From NCBI RefSeq assembly GCF_019218295.1, contig NZ_JAHUZF010000006.1, forward strand, positions 62,001 to 126,000: a stretch of DNA of 64,000 nt, written 5' to 3'. The number at the start of each line of letters is the position of its first letter. The first letter of the stretch is position 1. Positions 1 to 8,371 of this stretch are shown one piece after another. Origin of the DNA: Maritimibacter sp. DP1N21-5. GTDB lineage: Bacteria > Pseudomonadota > Alphaproteobacteria > Rhodobacterales > Rhodobacteraceae. A program made the position numbers and the translations under genes. A model generated the notes under the pieces. That model did not search any database and was not told the origin of the DNA. It saw only the letters and a list, made by a program, of their open reading frames with translations.

Positions 1-677
1 CCGAGGCCGAAGCACAGAATCAGGAGGAAGACCGCCCCCGTACAGGGCCGGATCGCGATGGAGCCGATGATGGCCGCTGCGTCGCGCCAGGACGTTACCG
101 CCGCTGCCTGCGCCGGCGTTGGCGCATGTGCATGGCCGCAGGTGCTGCAATGCCCGTGATCATCGATCTCGTGCGCGTGCGTGCGCGCGCCACGCGCGCG
201 GCGCAGGCCGCGCACCACCAGCCACAGCCCAACAAGCGCAATCGCGATATAGCTTGCGGGCGCAAGCACCTTTTCGGCGGTATCCGTCATTTCCGTCCGT
301 CCCCAGCCCAGCACAAAGGCGCCGAGTGTCACGAGGACAATCGCCGCCAGCGCCTGCGCCAGAGACGAGGCCACGGCGAGCCATGACAGCCGCCAGGCCG
401 TCACCTGCTCGGCCGCGCCATACCCGCCGATCACCAGCTTGCCATGTCCCGGCCCCGCAGCGTGGAAGAAGCCGTATGCGCCGCAGAGGCCCATCAGGCC
501 GAGCCAGGCCCCCGGCTCGCCCGCACGGACCGCGCGCAGCCCGCCCGCCAGCGCATTCTGCGCGTCACGCTGTTGCGCCGCGGCCCATTGACCGATGTCC
601 GAAGCACCGCCAAAGCCGAAGAGCCAGAGCAGTGCCGCAACGACGGTCAGAAGAACGCCGATCCTCAGCCAGAGCAT
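1..677 (-). CDS. Nickel/cobalt exporter, RcnA/NiCoT-like permease (3' end cut by window edge)
   Basis: The minus-strand frame is open from an ATG at 677 to the left edge, about 225 residues, so the C-terminus is missing. It begins with a membrane segment ([19 protein letters not shown]), then has [12 protein letters not shown], the His/Gly signature of the RcnA-like branch of Ni/Co transporters. Further membrane segments are split by a metal-ligand-rich loop ([19 protein letters not shown]). A second motif-rich segment, [17 protein letters not shown], is reached just before the edge. Members move Ni2+ or Co2+ across the inner membrane. Its start overlaps the end of the DUF1007 gene by 13 nt, so the two are translationally coupled. 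Family assignment is firm; metal and direction of transport are inferred. Confidence 0.85.
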   Translation of the reverse strand, partial: MLWLRIGVLLTVVAALLWLFGFGGASDIGQWAAAQQRDAQNALAGGLRAVRAGEPGAWLGLMGLCGAYGFFHAAGPGHGKLVIGGYGAAEQVTAWRLSWLAVASSLAQALAAIVLVTLGAFVLGWGRTEMTDTAEKVLAPASYIAIALVGLWLVVRGLRRARGARTHAHEIDDHGHCSTCGHAHAPTPAQAAAVTSWRDAAAIIGSIAIRPCTGAVFLLILCFGL

Positions 678-1300
678 GACAGCGTGACCGTGTCGGCAAA
701 GGCTTCACCCACCTCTGGATAGGCATCCTCGACCTCTGCTGACGGGGTGGCGTAGAGCAACTCCTCGACCAGGGTGTAGGCTGCATCCAGGTCGGCAGGC
801 TGGATCGCGGCGTTGCATGGCCCTTCGACCGCAACGGGGCCGATCAGATCGTAGGCCGTGTAGAATGTCGGGTCGTAGGCCTTGAGCACCAGACCGTCCG
901 CTGTTGCCTTGGCCGGCCGGAAATGCACGGTGGTGATCCGCCCCGCTTCTACCGAGGTCCCGCGCCCCTGCGGTTTGCCGAGCTTGACCGTCTTGCCGTT
1001 CCGAAGCGCGTAGCTGTCACCTTCGAACCCGGCGATCCACTGCAGGTCGAACCCATCGAGACGCCGCAGCTCGTTCTCGGTCAAGCGACCATCGCCATCA
1101 TTGTCGAGACCATAATCGGTCAGCAGCAGCAGGGAATAGAAGTCGTCATAGGTCCACTGCACCTCGACCCCTTGAAAGACACCGTCATCGCCAACCACCA
1201 CCCGCAGTTTCGTGTCCACGAACACATGTGGGTGTGCCGCCACCATGGTGGCGGGCAAGGCAATGGCCGACGCGAGGGCGAGTGAGCGCATGAACCGCAT
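665..1300 (-). CDS. DUF1007 family periplasmic protein paired with the Ni/Co permease
   Basis: This 211-residue protein has a Sec-type signal peptide ([20 protein letters not shown], cleavage near AHA) followed by [10 protein letters not shown], the typical start of mature DUF1007 proteins. I chose the ATG at 1300 because longer in-frame starts add an unlikely leader; an ATG at 1291 is also possible. An EF-hand-like acidic stretch ([13 protein letters not shown]) sits near the middle. DUF1007 proteins are usually encoded next to RcnA-like permeases, as here, and are thought to be accessory periplasmic metal-handling components. The molecular role is not established. It shares an intergenic region with the hydrolase gene starting at 1487. 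Confidence 0.8.
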   Translation of the reverse strand: MRFMRSLALASAIALPATMVAAHPHVFVDTKLRVVVGDDGVFQGVEVQWTYDDFYSLLLLTDYGLDNDGDGRLTENELRRLDGFDLQWIAGFEGDSYALRNGKTVKLGKPQGRGTSVEAGRITTVHFRPAKATADGLVLKAYDPTFYTAYDLIGPVAVEGPCNAAIQPADLDAAYTLVEELLYATPSAEVEDAYPEVGEAFADTVTLSCSG

Positions 1301-1486
1301 GAGACCAGACTTAGGCGCAGGCGGGTGCGGCCTCAACCCCGATCTGCCATCTGCGCGAAGCTGCGCTGCATTGCATCCCAGGATTGCAGCACGAGACACT
1401 GCTTGCACTCGGAAATAGCTCTGTCACAGTGGCGTTATCGTTTACGAACGTGTTACCACAGGTTGAATTTGCCAAAGGATTTCTTG

Positions 1487-2776
1487 ATGACTGCGCTTCG
1501 CACCCCTGCTTTGGCCCTTGCCACAACTCTTGCGGCTGGTGGCGTTGCAGGCAATCCGATTGACCAGATCCGGCCTGATGCCCCTGAACTTGCACCTTAC
1601 GGCCCGTTGCCCATCGGTGTGCAAACCCTCGAGGTGACGATCCCGGACAGTGTCGATGTGCTGAATGTCGACGAGGGTGTCATCCCAAGATACGACCGCC
1701 CCCTGACGCTGGAAGTCTGGTATCCGGCGGCGGAAGGCACCGAACAGGGTGGCTCATACACCGCGATGCTGCGTGACGGTGCAACAGAAGTCACGTTGAC
1801 CGGTCGAGCCGCCCGTGATGCAACCCCGGCAAGCGGCACCCGCTATCCGTTGGTCATCATCAGCCACGGCTATCCCGGCAACCGCTACCTGATGAGCCAT
1901 TTGGGTGAGAACCTGGCCTCGAAGGGTTACGTCACCGTGTCCATCGACCACACGGACAGCCTGTATTCCGATCAGGCGGCCTTTGGCTCCACCCTTTACA
2001 ACCGTCCGCTCGATCAGGCCTTTGTCCTTGATCACATGGCGGGTCTCGACGGCCCTATTGGCGATATCATCGACGCCGAGAATACCGGTGTCATCGGGTA
2101 CTCCATGGGCGGCTATGGCGCCCTGATCTTTGGAGGGGCGGGTGTGACTCAAGCCTCGACAGAGTTCAGCTGGGGCGCGCCAAACGGTTTGTTGGAGACC
2201 CATCTGGAACAGTCCGAGAGCCACGAGGCCTTGATGGATTCACGGGTCAAGGCGATTGTCGCCATCGGCCCCTGGGGCAACAATGCAGGGTTCTGGGACG
2301 CAAGCGGCGTTGCCGATCTGCGTATTCCGACGCTGTTCATGGCCGGCAGCGATGACGACGTGTCGGTCTATGATGCGATGCGCGCCTTTTTCGCGGGTGC
2401 CGAGGGCACGGATCGGCATTTGCTGACCTTTGACTATGCCAATCACAACGCCGCTGCGCCCATGCCCGCGCCCATCGAAAGCTGGGAGCCGGTCGAAGGT
2501 CTGGAGTTCGCCCCGTTTGATCACTACGCCGACGCAGTGTGGGACACGACGCGCATGAACAACATCGCGCAGCATTTCGCGACCGCCTTTTTCGCATTGC
2601 ACCTGAAGGAGGATGCCGAGAAGGCGGAGTACCTTGAGCTGGTGCCCAACGCCGCTGACGGGATCGTAGCCGTCGATGATGCGGGCGAGCCGACCGAGGA
2701 CCATACCTACTGGAAGGGCTTTGCCCCGCGTACGGCCAAAGGTCTGCGGTTCGAGACCCTGCCCAAGGGTCAGTGA
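1487..2776 (+). CDS. Secreted alpha/beta hydrolase, dienelactone hydrolase/PAF-acetylhydrolase-like
   Basis: The product is 429 residues. The start at 1487 is chosen because AAAGGA lies 8 nt upstream and it yields a signal peptide (LALATTLAAGGVAG); upstream frame is non-coding in character. The nucleophile elbow is GYSMGGYG, an oxyanion region is HGYPGNRY, and candidate acid and base residues lie in AGSDDDVSVYD and FDYANHNAAAP. The family hydrolyses ester or lactone bonds; the substrate is unknown. The stop overlaps the next ATG (TGATG), so it is translationally coupled to the epoxide-hydrolase-like gene. Confidence 0.8.
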   Translation: MTALRTPALALATTLAAGGVAGNPIDQIRPDAPELAPYGPLPIGVQTLEVTIPDSVDVLNVDEGVIPRYDRPLTLEVWYPAAEGTEQGGSYTAMLRDGATEVTLTGRAARDATPASGTRYPLVIISHGYPGNRYLMSHLGENLASKGYVTVSIDHTDSLYSDQAAFGSTLYNRPLDQAFVLDHMAGLDGPIGDIIDAENTGVIGYSMGGYGALIFGGAGVTQASTEFSWGAPNGLLETHLEQSESHEALMDSRVKAIVAIGPWGNNAGFWDASGVADLRIPTLFMAGSDDDVSVYDAMRAFFAGAEGTDRHLLTFDYANHNAAAPMPAPIESWEPVEGLEFAPFDHYADAVWDTTRMNNIAQHFATAFFALHLKEDAEKAEYLELVPNAADGIVAVDDAGEPTEDHTYWKGFAPRTAKGLRFETLPKGQ

Positions 2777-3639
2777 TGCAGGTGACGACCCGCGCATTGG
2801 GCGGGCACGAGTTCACGGTCCGCAGTTGGGGCGATCCGTCGCTGCCGATGATCCTGATGCTGCACGGCTTTCCCGAATATGGTGGCGCGTGGGACGAGGT
2901 TGCGACACGGCTGTCCGACCAGTTTTACTGCATTGCACCGGATCAGCGTGGATACGGGGCGAGTTATGCCCCGGGTGACGTTGGCGCCTATGCCACGTCC
3001 AAGCTGGTCGGCGATATGGCGGCCCTGATCGGCGATCAGGGTCCGGTCATTGTCATGGGCCACGATTGGGGGGCTTCGGTGGCCTATGGCCTTGCGATGT
3101 TCTGCCCTGAGCTCGTGTCGCACCTGATCATTGCCAACGGTGTGCATCCCGTGCCGTTTCAACGGGCCATGGCAGCCGGAGGTGCGCAGTCGGAAGCGTC
3201 GCAATACATCAACTTCCTGCGCAGTCCCGGATCGGAAGACGCGCTGGCCGCGGACGATTTCGACAAGCTGTTGCAGCTGTTTTCAGCCAAGATGGACATG
3301 TCGTGGCTGCATGGCGACCGGTTGGACGCCTACAAGGCTGTTTGGCGCGAATCCGGGCTGAAGGGGATGATCCACTGGTACCGCGCCTCTCCGCTGATGG
3401 TGGCGGACCCCGGTGCGCCGGTGGACATGCCCGATCTGCCGCTGGACCGGTTGAAGGTGAGATGTCCGCACCTGCTGATCTGGGCCGAAGGCGACACGGC
3501 CCTGCTGCCGGTGTCGACCGAGGGTCTGGAGGAGTTTGCCCCCGACCTGACCCGCGCCCATGTGGATGGCGCAGATCACTGGCTGCTGCATCAGAAACCG
3601 GATGAGGTTGCCCGGATCGTACGGGAGTGGCTGGGCTAG
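2776..3639 (+). CDS. Alpha/beta hydrolase, epoxide hydrolase-like
   Basis: This 287-residue cytoplasmic protein carries the epoxide-hydrolase/haloalkane-dehalogenase signatures HGFPEYGGAW (oxyanion hole) and GHDWGASVAYG, where Asp is the nucleophile instead of Ser. A cap-domain HWYRASP resembles the NWYRA motif of epoxide hydrolases. The charge-relay Asp is probably in WAEGDTALLP and the His in GADHWLLHQKP. Members open epoxides to diols by a covalent ester intermediate. The ATG at 2776 overlaps the upstream stop by 1 nt; a GTG directly before it is in frame but not needed. The physiological substrate is not evident. Confidence 0.85.
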   Translation: MQVTTRALGGHEFTVRSWGDPSLPMILMLHGFPEYGGAWDEVATRLSDQFYCIAPDQRGYGASYAPGDVGAYATSKLVGDMAALIGDQGPVIVMGHDWGASVAYGLAMFCPELVSHLIIANGVHPVPFQRAMAAGGAQSEASQYINFLRSPGSEDALAADDFDKLLQLFSAKMDMSWLHGDRLDAYKAVWRESGLKGMIHWYRASPLMVADPGAPVDMPDLPLDRLKVRCPHLLIWAEGDTALLPVSTEGLEEFAPDLTRAHVDGADHWLLHQKPDEVARIVREWLG

Positions 3640-3710
3640 CCAACAGGCTTCACAGACGCATCCGTTCGCGTCATAGTCGTGTGCATATTTTGCAGCGACG
3701 GACGATTTCA

Positions 3711-4385
3711 GTGACCCATAGATACGACATTGCACGCGCGGCCCAGATGGTCGAAGCCTCTTACCTTCTGTTCAAACGCCGCCCGCCCCGCACATCACTG
3801 GATGCGAGCGTGAAGGACAAGCTGGACAAGAACCACGTGCAGGCGGTGTTCCTGAAGCAGAACATCCTGCTGATCCCGGGCTCGAACTCGGTCGGGGATT
3901 ACGTGAAGTTCAACCTGCGGGTCCTGAACTTTGGCGGCAAGAAGTACCGGTTGAACGACGAGTTGACCGACAAGTGGGGGGCGCACGATGTGATCTGGCA
4001 TCAGGGGTTCATGCGCCATGCCAAGGTGATTGCCGACTGGATGCAGGTGAAACGCTACCGTCCGAAATATATCATCGGCCATTCGCTGGGGGCGGCGGCC
4101 ACGCAGATCCTTGTGCGCACACATGATGTTCCCGGCATCGCCTTTGCCGCACCGCGGGTGACGCGCGGGATCGTGCAACCGGCGCCAGCCTCGAAATGCC
4201 TGTGCCTGAACCGCAATGACGACAAGGTCTGTGACCTGCCCGGGAGCTTCCAGCATCTGGGCGAGGTCCATGCCGGTGAAGGGGAGCGCAGGTTCCTGCG
4301 CTTTGATCACCAGATGGACCGGTATCAGGAGATGGTGACCGCGCAACAGGCAGCAGGCCATCTGGGCACCCACTGGCCTGCCTGA
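3711..4385 (+). CDS. Lipase class 3-like alpha/beta hydrolase
   Basis: The 224-residue product contains a GHSLGAAATQILVRTH nucleophile elbow, the hallmark of lipase-3-like hydrolases, and a later AFAAPRVTRG segment, as fungal-type lipases have after strand beta-6. A catalytic Asp is likely in NRNDDKVCDLPG and a His in FDHQMDRY. There is no signal peptide, so it is probably cytoplasmic. The start is uncertain: the GTG at 3711 gives a compact N-terminus (THRYDIARAAQMVEASY), while an upstream ATG at 3627 would overlap the preceding gene. It is the third hydrolase-fold gene in a row, 71 nt after the previous stop. Substrate unknown. Confidence 0.65.
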   Translation: MTHRYDIARAAQMVEASYLLFKRRPPRTSLDASVKDKLDKNHVQAVFLKQNILLIPGSNSVGDYVKFNLRVLNFGGKKYRLNDELTDKWGAHDVIWHQGFMRHAKVIADWMQVKRYRPKYIIGHSLGAAATQILVRTHDVPGIAFAAPRVTRGIVQPAPASKCLCLNRNDDKVCDLPGSFQHLGEVHAGEGERRFLRFDHQMDRYQEMVTAQQAAGHLGTHWPA

Positions 4386-4448
4386 TCACTCTTCCCCCGT
4401 CTGATCCGGTCTGGCATAGTGGCTGCCAACCAACAAAGAGCAGCTGCC

Positions 4449-6404
4449 ATGACCGACCTTCTGAGCGGGACACCCAAGTCTTCGGAATATGACGCATCTT
4501 CGATCCAGGTGTTGGAGGATATGGAGCACGTGCGCCTGCGCCCCGGCATGTATATCGGGGGCAAGGATGACCGCGCGCTGCACCACATGGTGGCCGAGAT
4601 CATCGACAACTCGATGGACGAGGCAGTTGCCGGTCATGCCACGTGGATCGAGGTGGAGCTGCACGAGAACGGCCATGTGTCGGTGCGCGACAATGGCCGC
4701 GGCATCCCAACCGATCCGCACCCGAAGGATCCGTCGAAATCGGCGCTAGAGATCATCTTCTGCACGCTGAACGCGGGTGGCAAGTTTTCGGGCGACAGTT
4801 ATGAGACGTCGGGTGGTCTGCACGGCGTTGGTTCTTCGGTGGTGAACGCCCTGTCCGACCATCTGCGGGTCGAGGTGGCGCGGAACCGAGAGCTTTATGC
4901 CATGGAGTTTGCCCGTGGTGTGCCGCAGAGCAAGCTAGAGAAGGTGGGCGCGGCCCCTAACCGGCGGGGAACAGCCGTCACCTTTCACCCCGATGCGGAG
5001 ATCTTTGGGTCGCTCAAGCTGAAGCCCGCCCGCCTGTTCAAGATGGCGCGGTCGAAGGCCTATCTGTTCTCGGGCGTGGAAATCCGCTGGAAATCCGGCA
5101 TCGACGACGGCGAGACGCCGCGCGAGGCGACGTTCCACTTTCCCGGCGGTCTGTCCGATTACCTGACCGAGGCGCTGGGCGGGGCGACCACCTATGCCGA
5201 CGCCCCCTTTGCCGGGTCGGTGTCGTTCGAGAAGTTCCAGGTGCCGGGCAAGGTCGAGTGGGCGATCAACTGGACGCCGTCGCGCGACGGGTTCATCCAG
5301 AGCTACTGTAACACCGTGCCCACGCCCGAGGGCGGCACGCATGAGGCCGGATTCTGGGCGGCGATCCTGAAGGGGATCAAGGCCTATGGCGAGTTGGTCA
5401 ACAACAAGAAGGCGGGCACCATCACGCGCGAGGATCTGACCACCGGGGCCGGTGCGCTGGTGTCCTGCTTTATCCGTGAGCCTGAGTTCGTGGGCCAGAC
5501 CAAGGACCGGCTCGCCACGGTCGAGGCCCAGCGGATGGTCGAGAATTCCGTCCGCGACCACTTTGACAACTGGCTGGCGGCGGACACGAAGTCGGCGGGT
5601 GCGATCCTTGATTTTCTGGTGCTGCGGGCCGAGGAGCGACTGCGCCGTCGGCAGGAGAAGGAAACCGCGCGCAAGTCGGCCACAAAGAAACTGCGGCTGC
5701 CAGGCAAGCTGGTGGATTGTTCGGCGACGTCGCGCGACGGGACCGAGCTGTTCATTGTCGAGGGCGACAGCGCGGGTGGCTCAGCCAAGATGGCGCGGGA
5801 CCGCAAGACGCAAGCGCTGTTGCCCCTGCGCGGCAAGATCCTGAACGTGCTGGGCGCGGCCTCGTCCAAGCTGGGGTCGAACGCCGAGATTTCCGATCTG
5901 ACGCAGGCACTTGGCGTGGGGCTGGGGGCGAAGTTCAACCTGGATGATCTGCGCTATGACAAGGTCATCATCATGACCGACGCCGACGTGGACGGCGCGC
6001 ATATCGCGGCGCTGTTGATGACCTTTTTCTACACCCAGATGCGGCCCATGATCGATGCGGGGCACCTGTACCTGGCCTGCCCGCCGCTGTTCCGGCTGAC
6101 GCAAGGTGCGCGCCGTGTCTACTGCCTTGATGAGGCCGAGAAGAACGATCTGATGGAGCGTGGTCTGGGCGGCAAGGGCAAGATCGACGTGTCGCGCTTC
6201 AAGGGTCTGGGCGAGATGGACGCGAAGGACCTGAAAGACACCACCATGAACCCCGAGACACGCAAACTGATCCGCGTGTCGATCGACGAGGATGAACCGG
6301 GCGAGACCGGCGATCTGGTCGAGCGTTTGATGGGCAAGAAGCCTGAGATGCGGTTTCAGTACATCCAGGAGAACGCGCGGTTTGTGGAGGAGTTGGATGT
6401 TTAG
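4449..6404 (+). CDS. parE: DNA topoisomerase IV subunit B
   Basis: The 651-residue ParE supplies the ATPase and TOPRIM parts of topoisomerase IV, which decatenates replicated chromosomes with ParC. The GHKL ATPase domain shows the N-box EIIDNSMDEA (about residues 50-59), DNGRGIP and the lid motif GGLHGVGSSVVNALS. The TOPRIM domain shows EGDSAGGSAKMARDR, LPLRGKILNV and MTDADVDGAHI, and the C-terminus has SRFKGLGEMD. The length is normal for ParE and it lacks the extra insert of many GyrB proteins. The ATG at 4449 is preferred over a GTG at 4419 because it is preceded by AAAGAG. parC is not in the window. Its last 4 nt overlap the convergent gene at 6401. Confidence 0.95.
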   Translation: MTDLLSGTPKSSEYDASSIQVLEDMEHVRLRPGMYIGGKDDRALHHMVAEIIDNSMDEAVAGHATWIEVELHENGHVSVRDNGRGIPTDPHPKDPSKSALEIIFCTLNAGGKFSGDSYETSGGLHGVGSSVVNALSDHLRVEVARNRELYAMEFARGVPQSKLEKVGAAPNRRGTAVTFHPDAEIFGSLKLKPARLFKMARSKAYLFSGVEIRWKSGIDDGETPREATFHFPGGLSDYLTEALGGATTYADAPFAGSVSFEKFQVPGKVEWAINWTPSRDGFIQSYCNTVPTPEGGTHEAGFWAAILKGIKAYGELVNNKKAGTITREDLTTGAGALVSCFIREPEFVGQTKDRLATVEAQRMVENSVRDHFDNWLAADTKSAGAILDFLVLRAEERLRRRQEKETARKSATKKLRLPGKLVDCSATSRDGTELFIVEGDSAGGSAKMARDRKTQALLPLRGKILNVLGAASSKLGSNAEISDLTQALGVGLGAKFNLDDLRYDKVIIMTDADVDGAHIAALLMTFFYTQMRPMIDAGHLYLACPPLFRLTQGARRVYCLDEAEKNDLMERGLGGKGKIDVSRFKGLGEMDAKDLKDTTMNPETRKLIRVSIDEDEPGETGDLVERLMGKKPEMRFQYIQENARFVEELDV

Positions 6405-6754
6405 AATGGTATTTCGTCATCATCCAGTTTGCTGATAAGCTCATCCAAGGCCTGATCCGCGCCCGAGGCTTTTCGGTCCAGCTTGGAGACAAATGCAAGA
6501 AGTGTCTTCTTCCATGAGTCTTGGTAGAACTCTTCAACTAAATCGCCATCAGAAAACTGATCGATAGTTGTACCGGTTACATCGCGAAGCCGCACTTCAA
6601 CGTGGTCATCGAAACCTTCGATCTCGACGACGAAATCGTCAATTACAGCCTGATATTCACTTACAGTTGAGGTCGGTTTCCAACTCATTTTTCCTGACTC
6701 CGTCCGTGAAAGAAGGAGTCGGGTCAGCTTTGTCCATTTGTTATTTGGGCTCAT
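6401..6754 (-). CDS. Hypothetical acidic protein, second gene of an AT-richer cassette
   Basis: This encodes 117 residues with no family I recognise. The N-terminus is basic (about residues 5-25) and the rest is acidic, with EIEGFDDHVEVRLRDV suggesting a small beta-rich domain, then a helical C-terminus ending LDDDEIPF. No signal peptide or membrane span is visible. The SD sequence GGAG lies inside the last codons of the upstream gene, and only 5 nt separate the two, so the pair forms a coupled operon. The base composition is clearly lower in GC than parE next to it, with rarer codons, which suggests acquisition by transfer. It ends tail-to-tail with parE, overlapping by 4 nt. Confidence 0.6.
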   Translation of the reverse strand: MSPNNKWTKLTRLLLSRTESGKMSWKPTSTVSEYQAVIDDFVVEIEGFDDHVEVRLRDVTGTTIDQFSDGDLVEEFYQDSWKKTLLAFVSKLDRKASGADQALDELISKLDDDEIPF

Positions 6755-6759
6755 ATTTT

Positions 6760-7263
6760 TTACATCTCCTCTGACTCAGAAAGCTCACGGATTGCCCCAG
6801 AAACAGTCTCCAAACACCCTGCCAATGCCCTTTTGGCTTTGACTATGTTTACCGGTGCGTCAGTGTGTGCAGCCTTGTCAGCCTCCTCTTGCAAGTTCGT
6901 TATCTGACCTTGGATTGAAAGCAAATCTTCCTTCACAGCATCAGGAAGGCGGATAGTTTGGCCGCGAAGGATGGACGCCAGACTTGACCGGATGAGTCCA
7001 CATTTCTCACTGATAAGTTGCCATTGAGGCTGGTCCAATCGTAACCTTAGCTCTGTTAATATCTGTTCCGTGGTTCTCAACTGTCCGACCGTGTCGACCA
7101 ATACTAGATTACGTTTTGCTTCCAATGCTGCTGACTTTGCAGCAGACGCTTTGCTACTTGCCGAGCGTGCAAACGAAATGGATGCTGCAAAGCCGACAAG
7201 AGCCAGCAAGACACCCCAGAAATCATAGCCCGGCCAATCATATAAATTATTCCAGAAACCCAT
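6760..7263 (-). CDS. Hypothetical membrane-anchored helical protein, first gene of the cassette
   Basis: The ATG at 7263 gives 167 residues: a short Trp-rich N-terminus (MGFWNNLYDWPGYDFW), one membrane span (GVLLALVGFAASISFA), an Ala/Ser/Lys-rich helix, then a long predicted helical, probably coiled-coil cytoplasmic part up to SESEEM. In-frame extension to 7389 runs into the repeat region and is unlikely. I recognise no domain. Composition is AT-richer than the surrounding genes. A single membrane anchor plus a helical cytoplasmic region, coupled to a small acidic partner, would fit a membrane-tethered sensor or effector pair, but that is inference only. Confidence 0.6.
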   Translation of the reverse strand: MGFWNNLYDWPGYDFWGVLLALVGFAASISFARSASSKASAAKSAALEAKRNLVLVDTVGQLRTTEQILTELRLRLDQPQWQLISEKCGLIRSSLASILRGQTIRLPDAVKEDLLSIQGQITNLQEEADKAAHTDAPVNIVKAKRALAGCLETVSGAIRELSESEEM

Positions 7264-7505
7264 ACTATATTGATTTGGTATTTTTGAGTTATCCGCAAGC
7301 GAATTACATGTTTTTAGGATACGCCCATCGACGGGACGCGGTGCGGCGAACCAACCTCTCCGCAGCAACGCTTTATGGCGGCCAAGCACATCTTCGATCT
7401 GAACGACGCGCTATCATCAACCATATCGCCGTGCCGGGGGGCGTTTCTCTCGCGCATCGCTTTGCGATACGCTGCCGAATGACGCGGCAAAGCCGCTGAC
7501 CCGGC

Positions 7506-7551
7506 GATGGGGCGGCGCCTGCGGCTTGATTCCGCCCTGGGTGCGTAGATC
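7506..7551. repeat. 46-bp direct repeat, copy 1
   Basis: This copy matches 7629-7674 with three mismatches by eye. It contains GGCGCCTGCGGCTTGATTCC. The start-to-start distance is 123 bp. The copies are not evenly repeated further, so this is not a CRISPR array. Confidence 0.8.
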
Positions 7552-7628
7552 GGCCCGGCCCCTCTCGGCAGATTTTGCTTCTGCAAAATCGCCTGCCGGG
7601 CGACGCGCACGGCTTTGCCGTACGCTTG

Positions 7629-7674
7629 GATGGGACGGCGCCTGCGGCTTGATTCCGCCCTAGGTGCGCAGATC
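7629..7674. repeat. 46-bp direct repeat, copy 2
   Basis: Second copy of the 7506-7551 unit. The differences are G to A after GATGGG, G to A in CCCTAGG, and T to C before AGATC. It directly follows one of the ACGGC/GCCGT hairpins, so direct repeats and hairpins belong to one composite repeat region. Confidence 0.8.
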
Positions 7675-8069
7675 AGACGGGATTGGTGCTTTGTGTGGCG
7701 AGAATTGAAACGAACCCTCTCGCGCATCACTCCGTGCTTTCTCACACATCGCGCTGCGATGTGCTGCCAAGTTACGCGCCAGCGAGCTGGCGCTTGATAC
7801 GCTGCCGGGCGACGCGCACGGCTTCGCCGTACGCTGGAAAACAGCGGAGGCTTTCGCCTCCGCCGGTACTCGCTAAGCCAACCGGACCAACATGGCCGGT
7901 GTTGCTTCCATATGCCCCTTCACTCGTTAACGACGATTTACCAAACCGGGGCATCTTCGGGGCATGTCGAAGGCGGCGGGGGACACACTCGTTAAGGGGG
8001 GACAAACGAAACGACCCTCCGCCGCGCGCGTCGCCCCCGGGACGTCCAGACAACCGGGGGCGAAACCCA

Positions 8070-8150
8070 TCAGATCGTGACGCCGACGATGGCCCACAGG
8101 CTCATCAGGCTGGCGAAGCCGAACAGGGTCGGCACAATGACTTTTGCCAT
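8070..8150 (-). CDS. 26-residue hydrophobic peptide with a near-perfect SD
   Basis: An ATG at 8150 follows AAAGGAGAAGATGAG, a strong Shine-Dalgarno sequence at normal spacing. The peptide begins MAKVIVPTLFGFASLMSLWA and is one membrane span with a single Lys near the N-terminus. It looks like one of the small single-span proteins of proteobacteria, but I do not recognise a family. In-frame extension upstream to 8321 gives polar, low-complexity sequence and is probably not translated. It is isolated: repeats on one side and the divergent lipoprotein gene (8372) on the other. Confidence 0.55.
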   Translation of the reverse strand: MAKVIVPTLFGFASLMSLWAIVGVTI

Positions 8151-8371
8151 CTCATCTTCTCCTTTCCAGGCAGGCCGGGAACCCGTGAGTGGTGGCCTGC
8201 GGTGCGTTCCGCGGAAGGTGTTTCCGCGATGATGATAAAGACGTGGGGACGCCCCTTTGACACAAACACCCCCGCTTTCATCACCTCTGATCACGGAGAT
8301 GCGACGGCTTCGTGCGCCCATCTGCGGTTTCCTGTCTTGATCCCCGGCCCGATCTGGCCCCTACTGCGACC

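Larger units (their letters stand above)
7441..7863. repeat. Cluster of eight short hairpins with shared flanks
   Basis: Inverted repeats with 2-4 nt loops follow one another: ATCGC/GCGAT (7456-7468), GCGGC/GCCGC (7484-7496), GATTTTGC/GCAAAATC (7571-7590), ACGGC/GCCGT (7609-7621), CACATCGC/GCGATGTG (7745-7763), GCGCCAGC/GCTGGCGC (7776-7793), ACGGC/GCCGT (7818-7830) and GCGGAGGC/GCCTCCGC (7844-7863). Several are bordered by GCTGCC or CTGCCGGGCGACGCG, so the flanks are conserved while the stems differ. This resembles REP-like palindromic elements, but I cannot name a family. Confidence 0.75.
7264..8069. other. 806-bp gene-free stretch with hairpins and short repeats
   Basis: No convincing gene is visible on either strand. 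Open frames here are repetitive and Arg/Pro-rich, and come from the repeats. The part from about 7440 to 7863 is packed with short inverted repeats and two 46-bp direct repeats (separate entries). CACTCGTTAA occurs twice, at 7921-7930 and 7986-7995. The upstream part, near 7264-7330, is AT-rich and could hold the promoter of the minus-strand cassette. Confidence 0.6.

Noticed and set aside
7314..7745. Arg-rich minus-strand frame in the repeat region
   Set aside because: Repeats APRAESSRRRRPI come from the 46-bp direct repeats; not a protein.
7441..7863. CRISPR array
   Set aside because: Repeats are two, irregularly spaced, with no uniform spacers and no cas genes.
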